The translations under genes were made by a program, and so were the position numbers. Of a DNA stretch of 42,167 bases, positions 33,175-41,666 are shown in pieces. Under the pieces are notes generated by a model that saw nothing but the letters and a program-made list of their open reading frames with translations, was not told the DNA's origin and made no database searches. Source of the stretch: CAZSVI01 sp964610205 (lineage in GTDB: Bacteria > Bacillota > Clostridia > DSM-8532); NCBI GenBank assembly GCA_964610205.1, contig CAZSVI010000012.1:1-42167 (forward strand). Direction: 5' to 3'. Within the stretch, counting starts at the first letter, position 1. The number at the start of each line of letters is the position of its first letter.

Positions 33175-33750
33175 ATGGAATTGCTAAAACAACGTATATT
33201 ACAGGATGGGAAAGTGATTAACGGAAATATACTGAAGGTGGACGCGTTTATCAACCATCAGATCGATCCTCAGCTTGCCTTCGGCATTGGCAGGGAATTT
33301 TATCAACGTTTCAAAGACACCGCCGTTGATAAAATTTTAACTGTCGAAACTTCCGGTATTGCCTTCGCCTTATGTACAGGATATCATTTCGGTGTCCCCG
33401 TTGTATTCGCTAAAAAGCAAACAGGATGGAATATGTCTGCTGATGTATATAAAGGGAGAGTATATTCCTTTACAAAAGAAACCGAATATACAATATCCGT
33501 CTCCCGGCAGTTTCTTTCTACCGGCGAAAGGCTTCTTCTGATTGATGATTTTCTTGCCAACGGACAAGCAATGCTTGGTCTTATGGATATAGCGAAGCAA
33601 GCCGGTTCTCATGTTTGCGGCGTAGGGATTGTCATCGAAAAAGGATTTCAGCCGGGAAGCCGTATTTTGCGCAATCAGGGAATTCATCTGGAATCCCTTG
33701 TTGTAATAGAAGCTTTTCAGAATGAAAAAATTATTTTCAAGGAGGCATGA
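33175..33750 (+). CDS. xpt: Xanthine phosphoribosyltransferase Xpt
   Basis: A purine salvage enzyme that joins xanthine to PRPP to give XMP. From the ATG at 33175 the protein is 191 residues, the usual length, and begins MELLKQRILQDGKVINGNIL, close to Bacillus Xpt. The PRPP-binding loop is LLLIDDFLANGQAMLGL, and KVDAFINHQIDP and TVETSGIAFA are other family motifs. AGGAG lies 12 bases upstream of the ATG; an upstream GTG at 33130 would add 15 unrelated residues. It is followed by genes of a nucleoside-type ABC transporter, so uptake and salvage are linked. Confidence 0.95.
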   Translation: MELLKQRILQDGKVINGNILKVDAFINHQIDPQLAFGIGREFYQRFKDTAVDKILTVETSGIAFALCTGYHFGVPVVFAKKQTGWNMSADVYKGRVYSFTKETEYTISVSRQFLSTGERLLLIDDFLANGQAMLGLMDIAKQAGSHVCGVGIVIEKGFQPGSRILRNQGIHLESLVVIEAFQNEKIIFKEA

Positions 33751-33753
33751 ATA

Positions 33754-34845
33754 ATGAAAAAGAGAGTTCTGTCATTATTGGTTGCTGTTTTATGTTTCGC
33801 GTTGCTGCTGACCGGCTGTAACGCAGGACAGGGCGGCACAAAAGCAAACAAAGTTAAGGTTGGGTTTGTGTATATCGGCTCGGGAGGAGATGCCGGATGG
33901 ACTTATGCACATGAACAGGCCAGGCTTTATCTTAAAGAAAAACTGGGGGTTGAAACCCTCTTCGTTGAGAATGTCAGTGATGAGGACAACTCCAGCGTAC
34001 CTGTCATGCAGTCTTTTATTGACCAGGGATGCAATGTAATCTTCACAACATCATTCGGCTATATGGAACATACGCTCGATATGGCTGAAGAGTATCCTGA
34101 CGTTAAATTCCTTCACTGTTCCGGATATATGGATGCCGACAATATGCTGAACTATTTCGGAAGAATGTATCAGCCGCGTTATCTATCGGGTATTGTTGCC
34201 GGAATGAAAACAGAAACAAACAAGATCGGCTATGTCGCCGCATTTCCGATTCCTGAAGTAATCCGCGGCATTAACGCGTTTACGCTGGGTGTACGTTCAG
34301 TAAATCCGGATGCCACCGTTGAGGTTGTCTGGACCTCTACCTGGTATGATCCCGCAACCGAAAAAGCCGCAGCAGTTGCTTTACTGGACAAGAATTGCGA
34401 TGTTATAGCGCAGCACCAGGATACAACAGGTCCGCAGCAGGCAGCCCAGGAACGCGGAAAATGGGCCGTCGGTTACAACTGTGATACCAGGGATATTGCG
34501 CCTAAAGCGTTCTTGACCGCACCTGTCTGGGATTGGGGCCCCTATTATGTGGATCAGGTGCAGAAGGTTATTGATGGAACATGGAAAAGCGAAAATTACT
34601 GGGAAGGCATGAATGAGGGTATTGTCTACCTTGCCCCGCTTTCGGATATTGCTCCGGAAGGCGCCCAGGCTAAAGTGGACGAAATGACCACAAAAATAAA
34701 AAGCGGCGAATTCCAGGTATTCCAGGGACCTATAAAGGATCAGTCCGGAAATATTAAGGTTCCGGAAGGCACTGCCCTCACCGATGAGGAAATGCTGTCA
34801 ATTATGTGGTTTGTAGAAGGAGTTATCGGAACTATTCCCGAATAG
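33754..34845 (+). CDS. BMP-family (PnrA-like) nucleoside-binding lipoprotein
   Basis: A 363-residue substrate-binding lipoprotein. The signal peptide ends in the lipobox LLLTGC (Cys22). The mature part has the BMP/PnrA signature VGFVYIGSGGDAGWTYAHEQAR near the start and later VIAQHQDTTGPQQAAQE. Proteins of this family bind purine nucleosides or related ligands and deliver them to the permeases encoded downstream. AGGAGG lies eight bases before the ATG, which is four bases after the xpt stop, so the two genes are coupled. A terminator-like hairpin follows the gene. Confidence 0.92.
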   Translation: MKKRVLSLLVAVLCFALLLTGCNAGQGGTKANKVKVGFVYIGSGGDAGWTYAHEQARLYLKEKLGVETLFVENVSDEDNSSVPVMQSFIDQGCNVIFTTSFGYMEHTLDMAEEYPDVKFLHCSGYMDADNMLNYFGRMYQPRYLSGIVAGMKTETNKIGYVAAFPIPEVIRGINAFTLGVRSVNPDATVEVVWTSTWYDPATEKAAAVALLDKNCDVIAQHQDTTGPQQAAQERGKWAVGYNCDTRDIAPKAFLTAPVWDWGPYYVDQVQKVIDGTWKSENYWEGMNEGIVYLAPLSDIAPEGAQAKVDEMTTKIKSGEFQVFQGPIKDQSGNIKVPEGTALTDEEMLSIMWFVEGVIGTIPE

Positions 34846-34866
34846 CAGGTTAGAATACATAAGTGC

Positions 34867-34904
34867 GCAGGATTAAAGGAATACCTTTAGTCCTGCTGCT
34901 TTTT
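34867..34904 (+). terminator. Terminator or attenuator between the binding protein and its transporter
   Basis: A 13-bp stem, GCAGGATTAAAGG (34867-34879) with CCTTTAGTCCTGC (34884-34896), loop AATA, then TGCTTTTT. It probably lets the binding protein be made in excess over the membrane subunits. Confidence 0.75.
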
Positions 34905-35004
34905 ACCGTCTTATGCCATTTTTATTCTTTCAGACAAGTAAATGATTGTAATTGGTTTATAAAAATCCCGAGGGAACAAAAATATCTGACGTAAGGGTGC
35001 ATAC

Positions 35005-36546
35005 ATGGGAAAAACAGTTTTTGTTGAAATGAGAAACATCTGTAAAACATTCGGTGTTATCAGGGCCAACCGCAATATTAACCTGACAGTATACCAGGGC
35101 GAGATTCATGCTTTGCTCGGAGAAAACGGAGCAGGGAAAAGCACTCTGGTCAATATGCTGTCCGGGATATATACACCGGACATCGGAAGTATTGCCATTC
35201 GCGGAAAATCTGTTCGAATCCATTCCCCGAAACATGCCTTTGAACTGGGAATTGGAATGATACACCAGCATTTTAAGCTTATTGATGTCCTTCAGGCCGC
35301 TGAAAATATCCTTCTGGCAGAGAAAGGCCCTCTTTTTCTGTCCAGGAAAGCAGCATACCGGAAGATCCGTTCGGTGATGAAGAATTACTGCCTTGAATTT
35401 GATATAACAAAAAGAATATCGGATATGGCTGTCAGTGAAAAGCAAACGGTGGAAATCCTTAAGGTTTTATACCGTGGCGCAAAGATCCTCATTCTGGATG
35501 AACCTACTGCCGTCCTTACACCACAGGAAACGGAAAAATTGTTTGATATTTTAAATAATCTCGCTAAAAAGGGCTGCGCTATCATTATCATCACACACAA
35601 ATTGAATGAGGTTATGACTATATCCAACCGGGTGACTGTTCTTCGCCAGGGCGAAACAGTGAGCACACTCAAAACACCTGATACGAATATACGTGAACTT
35701 ACCGAACTGATGGTTGGAAAACCTGTTGATCTTTCCATTGAGAAAAGCCCGTTAAAAAAGGGTAAATTGTTATTGACGGTTGAAAATCTTACGGCTTTGG
35801 GCGAGCATAATATAAAGGTGTTGGATAATGTCTCCTTTAAGCTTTTTGAAGGAGAAATCCTTGGGGTTGCCGGAGTTGCCGGAAGCGGCCAGAAAGAACT
35901 CTGCGAAACAATTTCCGGTTTATACCCGGTGGAAAAAGGAAACATTCTCTTTGAAGGAGAAAGTATTGTAGGGCATAGTCCCCGTGATATTATAAAAAGA
36001 GGCATCAGTATGAGTTTCATTCCGGAGGATCGTCTTGGAATGGGTCTGGTGGCTTCAATGGATATGGTTGACAATATGCTGCTAAAAGATTATTTGAATC
36101 AGCCCGGAATTACGATTGACAGAAAACCTGCCCGTAACAAGGCAGAACGTGTAAAGAAACGTTTGGATATCCAAACCCCGGGAATTGGCACCCCCATCCG
36201 GAAGCTGTCAGGCGGTAATATACAGAAGGTTCTTCTGGGGCGTGAAATAGACGCCAGCCCTCACCTTTTAATCACGGCATATCCTGTCAGGGGTCTTGAT
36301 ATCGGCGCTTCCTATAATATATATGAGCTTTTGACGGAACAGAAGCAAAAAGGTGTTGGAATTCTATACATCGGTGAGGATCTGGATGTTTTGCTGGAAC
36401 TATGCGACAGAATTATGGTTCTGTGTGACGGCAGTGTTACCGGTATAACTGAAAGCCGGCTTATCACAAAAGAAGGTCTTGGACTTCTTATGGCCGGAGA
36501 AACATTGTCTTCATTGGCAGAGGAGGAAACGACATGCAAATTGTAA
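35005..36546 (+). CDS. Nucleoside ABC transporter ATP-binding protein (two ATPase domains)
   Basis: A 513-residue tandem ATPase that powers the two permeases. Domain 1 has Walker A GENGAGKST, Walker B ILILDEPTAVLTP and switch His in IITHKLNEV; its signature motif reads AVSEKQ instead of the common LSVGxxQ form. Domain 2 has the degenerate Walker A GVAGSGQKEL typical of the NupO/YufO type, signature LSGGNIQKV, and a Walker B-like LLITAYPVRGLDIGA lacking the catalytic Glu, also usual for this type. AAGGG lies upstream of the ATG. The end overlaps the first permease gene by 13 bases. Confidence 0.92.
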   Translation: MGKTVFVEMRNICKTFGVIRANRNINLTVYQGEIHALLGENGAGKSTLVNMLSGIYTPDIGSIAIRGKSVRIHSPKHAFELGIGMIHQHFKLIDVLQAAENILLAEKGPLFLSRKAAYRKIRSVMKNYCLEFDITKRISDMAVSEKQTVEILKVLYRGAKILILDEPTAVLTPQETEKLFDILNNLAKKGCAIIIITHKLNEVMTISNRVTVLRQGETVSTLKTPDTNIRELTELMVGKPVDLSIEKSPLKKGKLLLTVENLTALGEHNIKVLDNVSFKLFEGEILGVAGVAGSGQKELCETISGLYPVEKGNILFEGESIVGHSPRDIIKRGISMSFIPEDRLGMGLVASMDMVDNMLLKDYLNQPGITIDRKPARNKAERVKKRLDIQTPGIGTPIRKLSGGNIQKVLLGREIDASPHLLITAYPVRGLDIGASYNIYELLTEQKQKGVGILYIGEDLDVLLELCDRIMVLCDGSVTGITESRLITKEGLGLLMAGETLSSLAEEETTCKL

Positions 36547-37613
36547 AGCGTTCGGATACTTCAATAAAACAAATGGTTCTGATACGCCTGATTGCTATAC
36601 TTTCCGCAATACTTGTTTCAAGTCTTTTTATTGTTTTTCTGGGATATAATCCTGTAACGGTTTACTCAAATATGATAAAGGGCGCTCTGGGCACCAATAT
36701 CCGTTTCCGCGCCACGCTAATCGAAATGATTCCATTGGTGGTAACCTCACTTGGTATCCTTATCGCCTTTAAAATGAAATTCTGGAATATCGGTGGTGAA
36801 GGTCAGATTATGATGGGAGCCTTCGCGGCCAGCTATGTGGCATTGAAAATTGATGGCATTCCGCCTTTTCTGATTCTGCCGCTCATGTTTCTTGCCGGCT
36901 TTCTGGCAGGGGGCCTCTGGGCGCTGATTCCCGCTTTTTTCAAGGCACGATTCGGCGCCAACGAGACAATCATGACATTAATGTTGAATTACATTGCTCT
37001 TCAATGGATTACTTACCTCCAATACGGACCCTGGCGTGACCCAAAGGCAATGGGTTTCCCAAAAATAACAACCTATCCTGCATATGCCTTGCTTCCTAAA
37101 GTATTCGGAGTTCATACAGGCCTTTTTATAGCCCTTATACTGGTGGTGCTGGTGGCATGGTTTATGAAAAAGACCAAAAAGGGGTTTGAAATTGCGATTG
37201 TAGGTGAAAGTGTCAGCACATCACGGTACGCAGGCATGAATGTTTTTTATGTTATCCTTACGGCTATGCTTCTGAGCGGAGGCCTTTGCGGTGTTACCGG
37301 TGTCATCCAGGCCTCGGGCGTTAATAAAACACTTACTCTGAATGTGTCAAGCGGCTACGGTTTTACAGCTATAATAACAACCTGGCTTTCAGGATTAAGC
37401 GCACCCTTTGTTTTGCTTGTTTCCTTCCTTTTTGCCATACTTCTGCAAGGCGGTTCATACATTCAATCGGCTTTGCAGATACCCCAGGCTGCCGCGGAAG
37501 TTTTACAGGGAATGATTCTTTTCTGTATCCTTGGAAGTGAGTTTTTTGCACGATACCGAATTCGCTTTTTTGAAAGGAAACAAATCTTCAACGGAGGTAC
37601 GGAAAAATGCTGA
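36534..37613 (+). CDS. Nucleoside ABC transporter permease 1 (NupP/YufP type)
   Basis: A 359-residue permease of the branched-chain/BPD_transp_2 group, with about nine hydrophobic segments. Family motifs include FKMKFWNIGGEGQIMMGAFAA, KARFGANETIMTLMLNYIA and a SGYGFTAIITTWLSG stretch near the end. It is encoded between the ATPase (13-base overlap) and the second permease (7-base overlap). GAGGAAACG precedes the ATG. Together the three proteins should form the importer for the ligand captured by the BMP lipoprotein. Confidence 0.92.
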   Translation: MQIVKRSDTSIKQMVLIRLIAILSAILVSSLFIVFLGYNPVTVYSNMIKGALGTNIRFRATLIEMIPLVVTSLGILIAFKMKFWNIGGEGQIMMGAFAASYVALKIDGIPPFLILPLMFLAGFLAGGLWALIPAFFKARFGANETIMTLMLNYIALQWITYLQYGPWRDPKAMGFPKITTYPAYALLPKVFGVHTGLFIALILVVLVAWFMKKTKKGFEIAIVGESVSTSRYAGMNVFYVILTAMLLSGGLCGVTGVIQASGVNKTLTLNVSSGYGFTAIITTWLSGLSAPFVLLVSFLFAILLQGGSYIQSALQIPQAAAEVLQGMILFCILGSEFFARYRIRFFERKQIFNGGTEKC

Positions 37614-38545
37614 TACTGTTCCTAAAGAGCGCTGTTATTGCGGGAACACCCCTGCTTTTTGCCATTCTTGGCGCTATGTGCAATGAACGGGCCGGTAACC
37701 TTAACCTCGGTATTGAAGGTATGATGCTCTTAGGTGCCGTAGCCGGGTTTCAGGTTGCTATTGTAACGGAAAACCCTGTATTTGCCCTTCTGTTCGCAAT
37801 GATTTTCGGTGCGCTTGGGGCTCTGATTTATGCCTTTCTTACGGTAACATTAAGAACAAATCAGGTTGTTACGGGTCTGGCGTTAACTATTTTTGGCTCC
37901 GGTCTGTCCCGTTTCTGGGGCCAACGTCTTATGGGAAAGGTCCTGCCCGAGTCCTTCAGCCGCCATTTCTGTCCTGCAACAATACCCTTTCTTGGTAAAA
38001 TTCCGGTTCTCGGCCCCGTTCTTTCAATTTTCCTAGAACAGGATGCGTTCGTATACTTTGGATATGTCATTGCCGTTCTTCTGGGCATATACCTGTACAA
38101 TACCCGCTGGGGCCTTAACCTCAGGGCTGTAGGTGAAAATACCTCGGCGGCGGATGCCTCAGGTATCAATGTTTCCCTGTATAAATATGTTCATATCCTG
38201 ATTGGAGGAGCCCTCTGCGGCTTGGGCGGAGCTTACCTGTCTCTCGTTTTTGTTCCCTCATGGCAGGACAATATTACATCAGGCCGCGGCTGGATTGCCG
38301 TAGCCCTTGTAATCTTTACCTCATGGAATCCGTATAAGGCCCTGTGGGGGGCTATGCTGTTCGGCGGTTTGGATATCGTGGGCTTCCGTATCCAGCTATG
38401 GAACATAAATATAAACCAATACTTCCTGAGAATGCTGCCTTATCTTGCCACCATTCTTGTGATAATATTCGGTTCCATACGGAAAAGCAGCCGACATACT
38501 CCCCCAAAAGATCTTGGGAATGCTTATTTCAGAGAGGAACGATAA
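37607..38545 (+). CDS. Nucleoside ABC transporter permease 2 (NupQ/YufQ type)
   Basis: A 312-residue permease, the partner of permease 1. It has the family motif NERAGNLNLGIEGMMLLGAVAGF and, in the second half, GINVSLYKYVHILIGGALCGLGGAYLSL and WIAVALVIFTSWNPYKALWGA. About nine hydrophobic segments are visible. The start overlaps permease 1 by seven bases, with GGAGG just before it. It is the last gene of the rightward purine uptake operon and converges on the RluD gene, with six bases between the two stops. Confidence 0.92.
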   Translation: MLILFLKSAVIAGTPLLFAILGAMCNERAGNLNLGIEGMMLLGAVAGFQVAIVTENPVFALLFAMIFGALGALIYAFLTVTLRTNQVVTGLALTIFGSGLSRFWGQRLMGKVLPESFSRHFCPATIPFLGKIPVLGPVLSIFLEQDAFVYFGYVIAVLLGIYLYNTRWGLNLRAVGENTSAADASGINVSLYKYVHILIGGALCGLGGAYLSLVFVPSWQDNITSGRGWIAVALVIFTSWNPYKALWGAMLFGGLDIVGFRIQLWNININQYFLRMLPYLATILVIIFGSIRKSSRHTPPKDLGNAYFREER

Positions 38546-38551
38546 ATATCA

Positions 38552-39517
38552 TTAGGAAAGCAGGGAGACGGTTCTTTCGCTTCCTCCCTGCTTCCCCAAG
38601 ACTTTTAAAAGATTTTCAAAATCCTCCGGAAGAGGCGCTTCAAACTGCATCCGCTCATCGGTGGACGGGTGCTTCAGGATTAAATGCCTGGCATGGAGCA
38701 TTTGTCCGTTGGTAACGACATTGGATGAGTTATTTCCATAAACAGGATCGCCATAAACAGGATGACGGATATAGGCCATATGAACCCGTATCTGATGTGT
38801 CCTTCCGGTTTCAAGCCTGCATTTTACATGCGTAGCGCCATTAAGGCGGGATAATACTTCAAAATGGGTAATCGCTGCCTTGCCCTTACCCGGAGTAACA
38901 GCCATTTTCTTACGGTCCGAGGGATGCCGTCCGACCGGCGCATCAACAACCCCTCTGTCTTCCCGGATAATTCCTTCGACAATTGCCTGATATATGCGTT
39001 CCATACTGTGATCCTTCAGCTGTATTGATAAAGACCTATGCGCAATATTGTTTTTCGCTATCGCCAGAAGTCCTGTTGTATCCTTGTCAATGCGATGCAC
39101 AATACCGGGCCGGATTACACCGTTGATATCCGACAGGGAATCCCCGCAGTGGTACAGAAGTGCATTCACCAGAGTATCTCCCATGTTCCCCGGAGCAGGG
39201 TGAACAACCAGATTTTTCGGCTTATTTATGATAATTATGTCCCCGTCTTCATATACAATATCCAGCGGAAGGTTCCACGGTTCAACCTTCAAAGGCTCGG
39301 GATCCGGTAAATCTACCGTTACTGCCATTCCGGACCGGATTTTAAGCTTACTTTTCGCATTACCTCCGTTTACAAGAACACGATTTTCCTCAATAAGCTT
39401 GTGTACATAGCTTCTGGAAACCTCCGGAAGATTTTCGGCCAAAAAAACGTCCAGCCGCTTATCCTCATCCTCTTCTATATGGAAAACATAAGATTTTGTA
39501 TTCTCCATTTCCTTCAT
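38552..39517 (-). CDS. RluD/YlyB-type 23S rRNA pseudouridine synthase
   Basis: About 321 residues: an S4 RNA-binding domain (about 20-70, KRLDVFLAENLPEVSRSYVHKLI) and a pseudouridine synthase domain with the catalytic Asp in PGIVHRIDKDTTGLL (Asp144). Other motifs are INKPKNLVVHPAPG, LETGRTHQIRVHM and HPVYGDPVYG. It lies 14 bases after lspA, the same order as in Bacillus (lspA-ylyB). A GTG one codon earlier could also be the start. The last 14 or so residues after LLKVL (GKQGGSERTVSLLS) are encoded within a palindromic repeat and look like a later addition. Confidence 0.9.
   Translation of the reverse strand: MKEMENTKSYVFHIEEDEDKRLDVFLAENLPEVSRSYVHKLIEENRVLVNGGNAKSKLKIRSGMAVTVDLPDPEPLKVEPWNLPLDIVYEDGDIIIINKPKNLVVHPAPGNMGDTLVNALLYHCGDSLSDINGVIRPGIVHRIDKDTTGLLAIAKNNIAHRSLSIQLKDHSMERIYQAIVEGIIREDRGVVDAPVGRHPSDRKKMAVTPGKGKAAITHFEVLSRLNGATHVKCRLETGRTHQIRVHMAYIRHPVYGDPVYGNNSSNVVTNGQMLHARHLILKHPSTDERMQFEAPLPEDFENLLKVLGKQGGSERTVSLLS
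38558..38593. repeat. Palindromic REP-like repeat in the 3' end of the RluD gene
   Basis: AAGCAGGGAG (38558-38567) pairs with CTCCCTGCTT (38584-38593); the left arm continues as GCAGGGAGACGGTTC, the motif shared with 33064-33083. It spans the last codons of the pseudouridine synthase. It has no clear T-tract, though it could still slow convergent transcription. Confidence 0.6.
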
Positions 39518-39531
39518 CACCCGCCGCAGCT

Positions 39532-40008
39532 TCAGTTTGAGTTTCCTCCCGCTTTTTTTACGATTGCCTCAGGATTTAAAAAAAACAAATATATTATAAG
39601 TAAAAACGTGCCAATATTTATACAGATATCAGCCACATTAAAAACAGGATAATTATACCCAAAAATATAAAAATCCAAAAAATCTGTAACACTTCCGGTT
39701 AATACACGGTCAATCCAATTCCCCAACGCGCCGGCGATAATAAATGAAATAGCAAGCCGCAAAAAACGCCTGTTATTCCTGACAAGTATATATACCAGCA
39801 CACCGACAACTATTACAGTCAGCACGATAAAGAAATACCGTCCGTTTTTTAACATACCGAAAGCGGCGCCGGTATTCTGTACATGCGTAAAGTAAAAAAA
39901 ATTTTTTATAACTTCATTTTTCTGTTCCAGTGGCAGGTTATTCTTAACATAGAACTTCGTAGCCTGATCCAGTATAATCACCAGGACAATGATAATCGTC
40001 CAGAGCAT
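39532..40008 (-). CDS. lspA: Lipoprotein signal peptidase LspA
   Basis: A 158-residue signal peptidase II with four membrane helices that cleaves lipoprotein precursors at the lipobox cysteine. The catalytic Asp pair is Asp109 (GSVTDFLDF) and Asp127 (FNVAD); Asp14 (ILDQATKF), NTGAAFG and GALGNWIDR are further family motifs. Its likely substrates include the lipoproteins encoded in this window. GGGGTGAG lies before the ATG, and a good sigma-A promoter is 30-60 bases upstream. Confidence 0.96.
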   Translation of the reverse strand: MLWTIIIVLVIILDQATKFYVKNNLPLEQKNEVIKNFFYFTHVQNTGAAFGMLKNGRYFFIVLTVIVVGVLVYILVRNNRRFLRLAISFIIAGALGNWIDRVLTGSVTDFLDFYIFGYNYPVFNVADICINIGTFLLIIYLFFLNPEAIVKKAGGNSN

Positions 40009-40038
40009 GCTGTCTCACCCCATTTCCATATCCATACC

Positions 40039-40068
40039 AGTATAACCGCAACAATTGCAGCCTGTCAA
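40039..40068 (-). promoter_or_regulatory. Sigma-A promoter of lspA
   Basis: On the minus strand, TTGACA (40068-40063), an 18-base spacer and TATACT (40044-40039). It lies between the intron's 3' end and lspA, so the insertion leaves lspA expression intact. Confidence 0.75.
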
Positions 40069-40212
40069 CCCACGTGAATCAAGCAAGTCTTTTTACATAA
40101 TCTTCATCCCCATTCTTTTCATTACTTCACTCATACTGATGCTGTAAAATTTATATGCATTATCTTTAATATGATCGGGTAGGAGGCTAACCATTATTTG
40201 ATTAGCCGACCT

Positions 40213-40253
40213 CCCACACCGCACGTACGTACCGTTCGGTATACGGCGGTTCT
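40213..40253 (-). ncRNA. Group II intron domain V
   Basis: The minus strand reads AGAACCGCCGTATACC, loop GAAC, GGTACGTACGTGCGGTGT. The lower stem ACCGC-CGTA pairs with TACG-T-GCGGTGT, leaving one unpaired T, and an AC bulge separates it from the upper stem. This is the catalytic core of the intron and begins right after the RT stop codon. Confidence 0.8.
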
Positions 40254-41666
40254 CTAGTTTACACTTACTTTCAGATAGTAGTCAGCCATTGTAATATAGC
40301 CAAGGTTGACTATTTCTTTATTGGTGAGTACACTGTTTAGCATGAGAGATGCTCGCCAAGTGCCTTTGCGGCAGTTTGCCATCTCATGTATTCTTCTATC
40401 TGGTATGTTATACTTTCTCAACATCTTGTAACGGGTTTTTACCTTCTTCCACTGTTTCCAGTAAACTGCCCGCACTTTTCGGCGCACCCATTCATCTACT
40501 TCAAGCAATAGGTTCTTCATATCTGCCATTTTGAAATAGTTCACCCATCCCCTGACAAATTGTCTGTACCTATTTGCTCGATACTCATTTCCCCATCCAT
40601 TGTTTTTGCTTGCCAGTTCTCTGATTTTATTTCTCATCTTCTCCACTGACTTTGGGTGGACTCTTAGTCTGCATTTCCCTTTGTATCTGTAAAATCCGTG
40701 CCCAAGATATTTTACCTTGCTGATATGTGCTACCTTGGTTTTCTCTGGGTTTACTCGTAGAAAAAGTTTACCTTCGATATAGGACACTATGTTGTCTAGG
40801 GTTCTGCTTGCACTTTTCTTGCTTTTGCAGAAAATCATACAGTCGTCCGCATAGCGGACGAACCTGTGACCTCTTTTCGCAAGTTCCTTGTCCAACTCAT
40901 TCAGCATAATATTACTCAACAACGGACTTAACGGTCCTCCCTGAGGCATACCGACCTCTGTCTTCTCAAATATACCTCTGCTGATAACTCCAGCATTAAG
41001 GTATTTATTGATAAGGGATACGACCCTCCCATCTTGGATGGTTTGAGATAGTACCTCTATGAGCTTGCTTTGGCAGACAGTATCGAAAAACTTCTCCAGA
41101 TCCATATCTACCACGTATACATATCCATCATTTACATTTTCTTGGCATTGTTTTAATGCGTCATGCGCCCCTCTGCCTATTCGGAAACCAAAACTACTTT
41201 CCGAGAATTGTTCTTCGAATATTGGTGTCAATACCTGTGTAATTGCCTGTTGGATAACTCGGTCAACTACTGTTGGTATCCCCAATTTCCGAAACTCACC
41301 TTTTGTTTCTTTTGGTATCTCTACCCTACGGACTGGGTTGGGTTTATATTTCCCATCCTTTAATTTCTGGATTAGTTGCTTTTGGTTATTTCTGAGATAC
41401 GGTAGAAGTTCATCCACACTCATCTCGTCCACTCCGCCTGCCCCTTTGTTGGATTTTACTTTGTTGTATGCCATGTTAAGATTATCTCTATGTAAAATCC
41501 TCTCCAGAAGGTTATCCGTCTGAAAGCATGTGTTGATGTAGTTGTTTTCAGTAATCCTTGTATGGGCGGACACTTCTGCATACTCTTTCTGTTCCGCAGA
41601 TAACCTTTGCAGATAGCCCTCTTTATGAAGTTGTCTGTCCTTATATCCATCTTTGGTTACATTCAT
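40254..41666 (-). CDS. ltrA: Group II intron reverse transcriptase/maturase without endonuclease
   Basis: A 470-residue intron-encoded protein. RT motifs run from about residue 60 to 300, including NKGAGGVDEMSVDEL, VDMDLEKFFDTV, GMPQGGPLSPLLSNIML and the catalytic YADD (272-275). The maturase (X) domain follows, with RQFVRGWVNYFKMADM, and a basic C-terminal region (RRKVRAVYWKQWKKVKTRYK). No HNH endonuclease is present. The protein aids splicing and retrohoming of its own intron. AGGAG lies 12 bases before the ATG. The frame is intact, so the element may be active. Confidence 0.93.
   Translation of the reverse strand: MNVTKDGYKDRQLHKEGYLQRLSAEQKEYAEVSAHTRITENNYINTCFQTDNLLERILHRDNLNMAYNKVKSNKGAGGVDEMSVDELLPYLRNNQKQLIQKLKDGKYKPNPVRRVEIPKETKGEFRKLGIPTVVDRVIQQAITQVLTPIFEEQFSESSFGFRIGRGAHDALKQCQENVNDGYVYVVDMDLEKFFDTVCQSKLIEVLSQTIQDGRVVSLINKYLNAGVISRGIFEKTEVGMPQGGPLSPLLSNIMLNELDKELAKRGHRFVRYADDCMIFCKSKKSASRTLDNIVSYIEGKLFLRVNPEKTKVAHISKVKYLGHGFYRYKGKCRLRVHPKSVEKMRNKIRELASKNNGWGNEYRANRYRQFVRGWVNYFKMADMKNLLLEVDEWVRRKVRAVYWKQWKKVKTRYKMLRKYNIPDRRIHEMANCRKGTWRASLMLNSVLTNKEIVNLGYITMADYYLKVSVN

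Noticed and set aside
32884..33175. Purine riboswitch in front of xpt
   Set aside because: I looked for the three-way-junction core and its conserved loops and found only the hairpin array and the REP-like motif.
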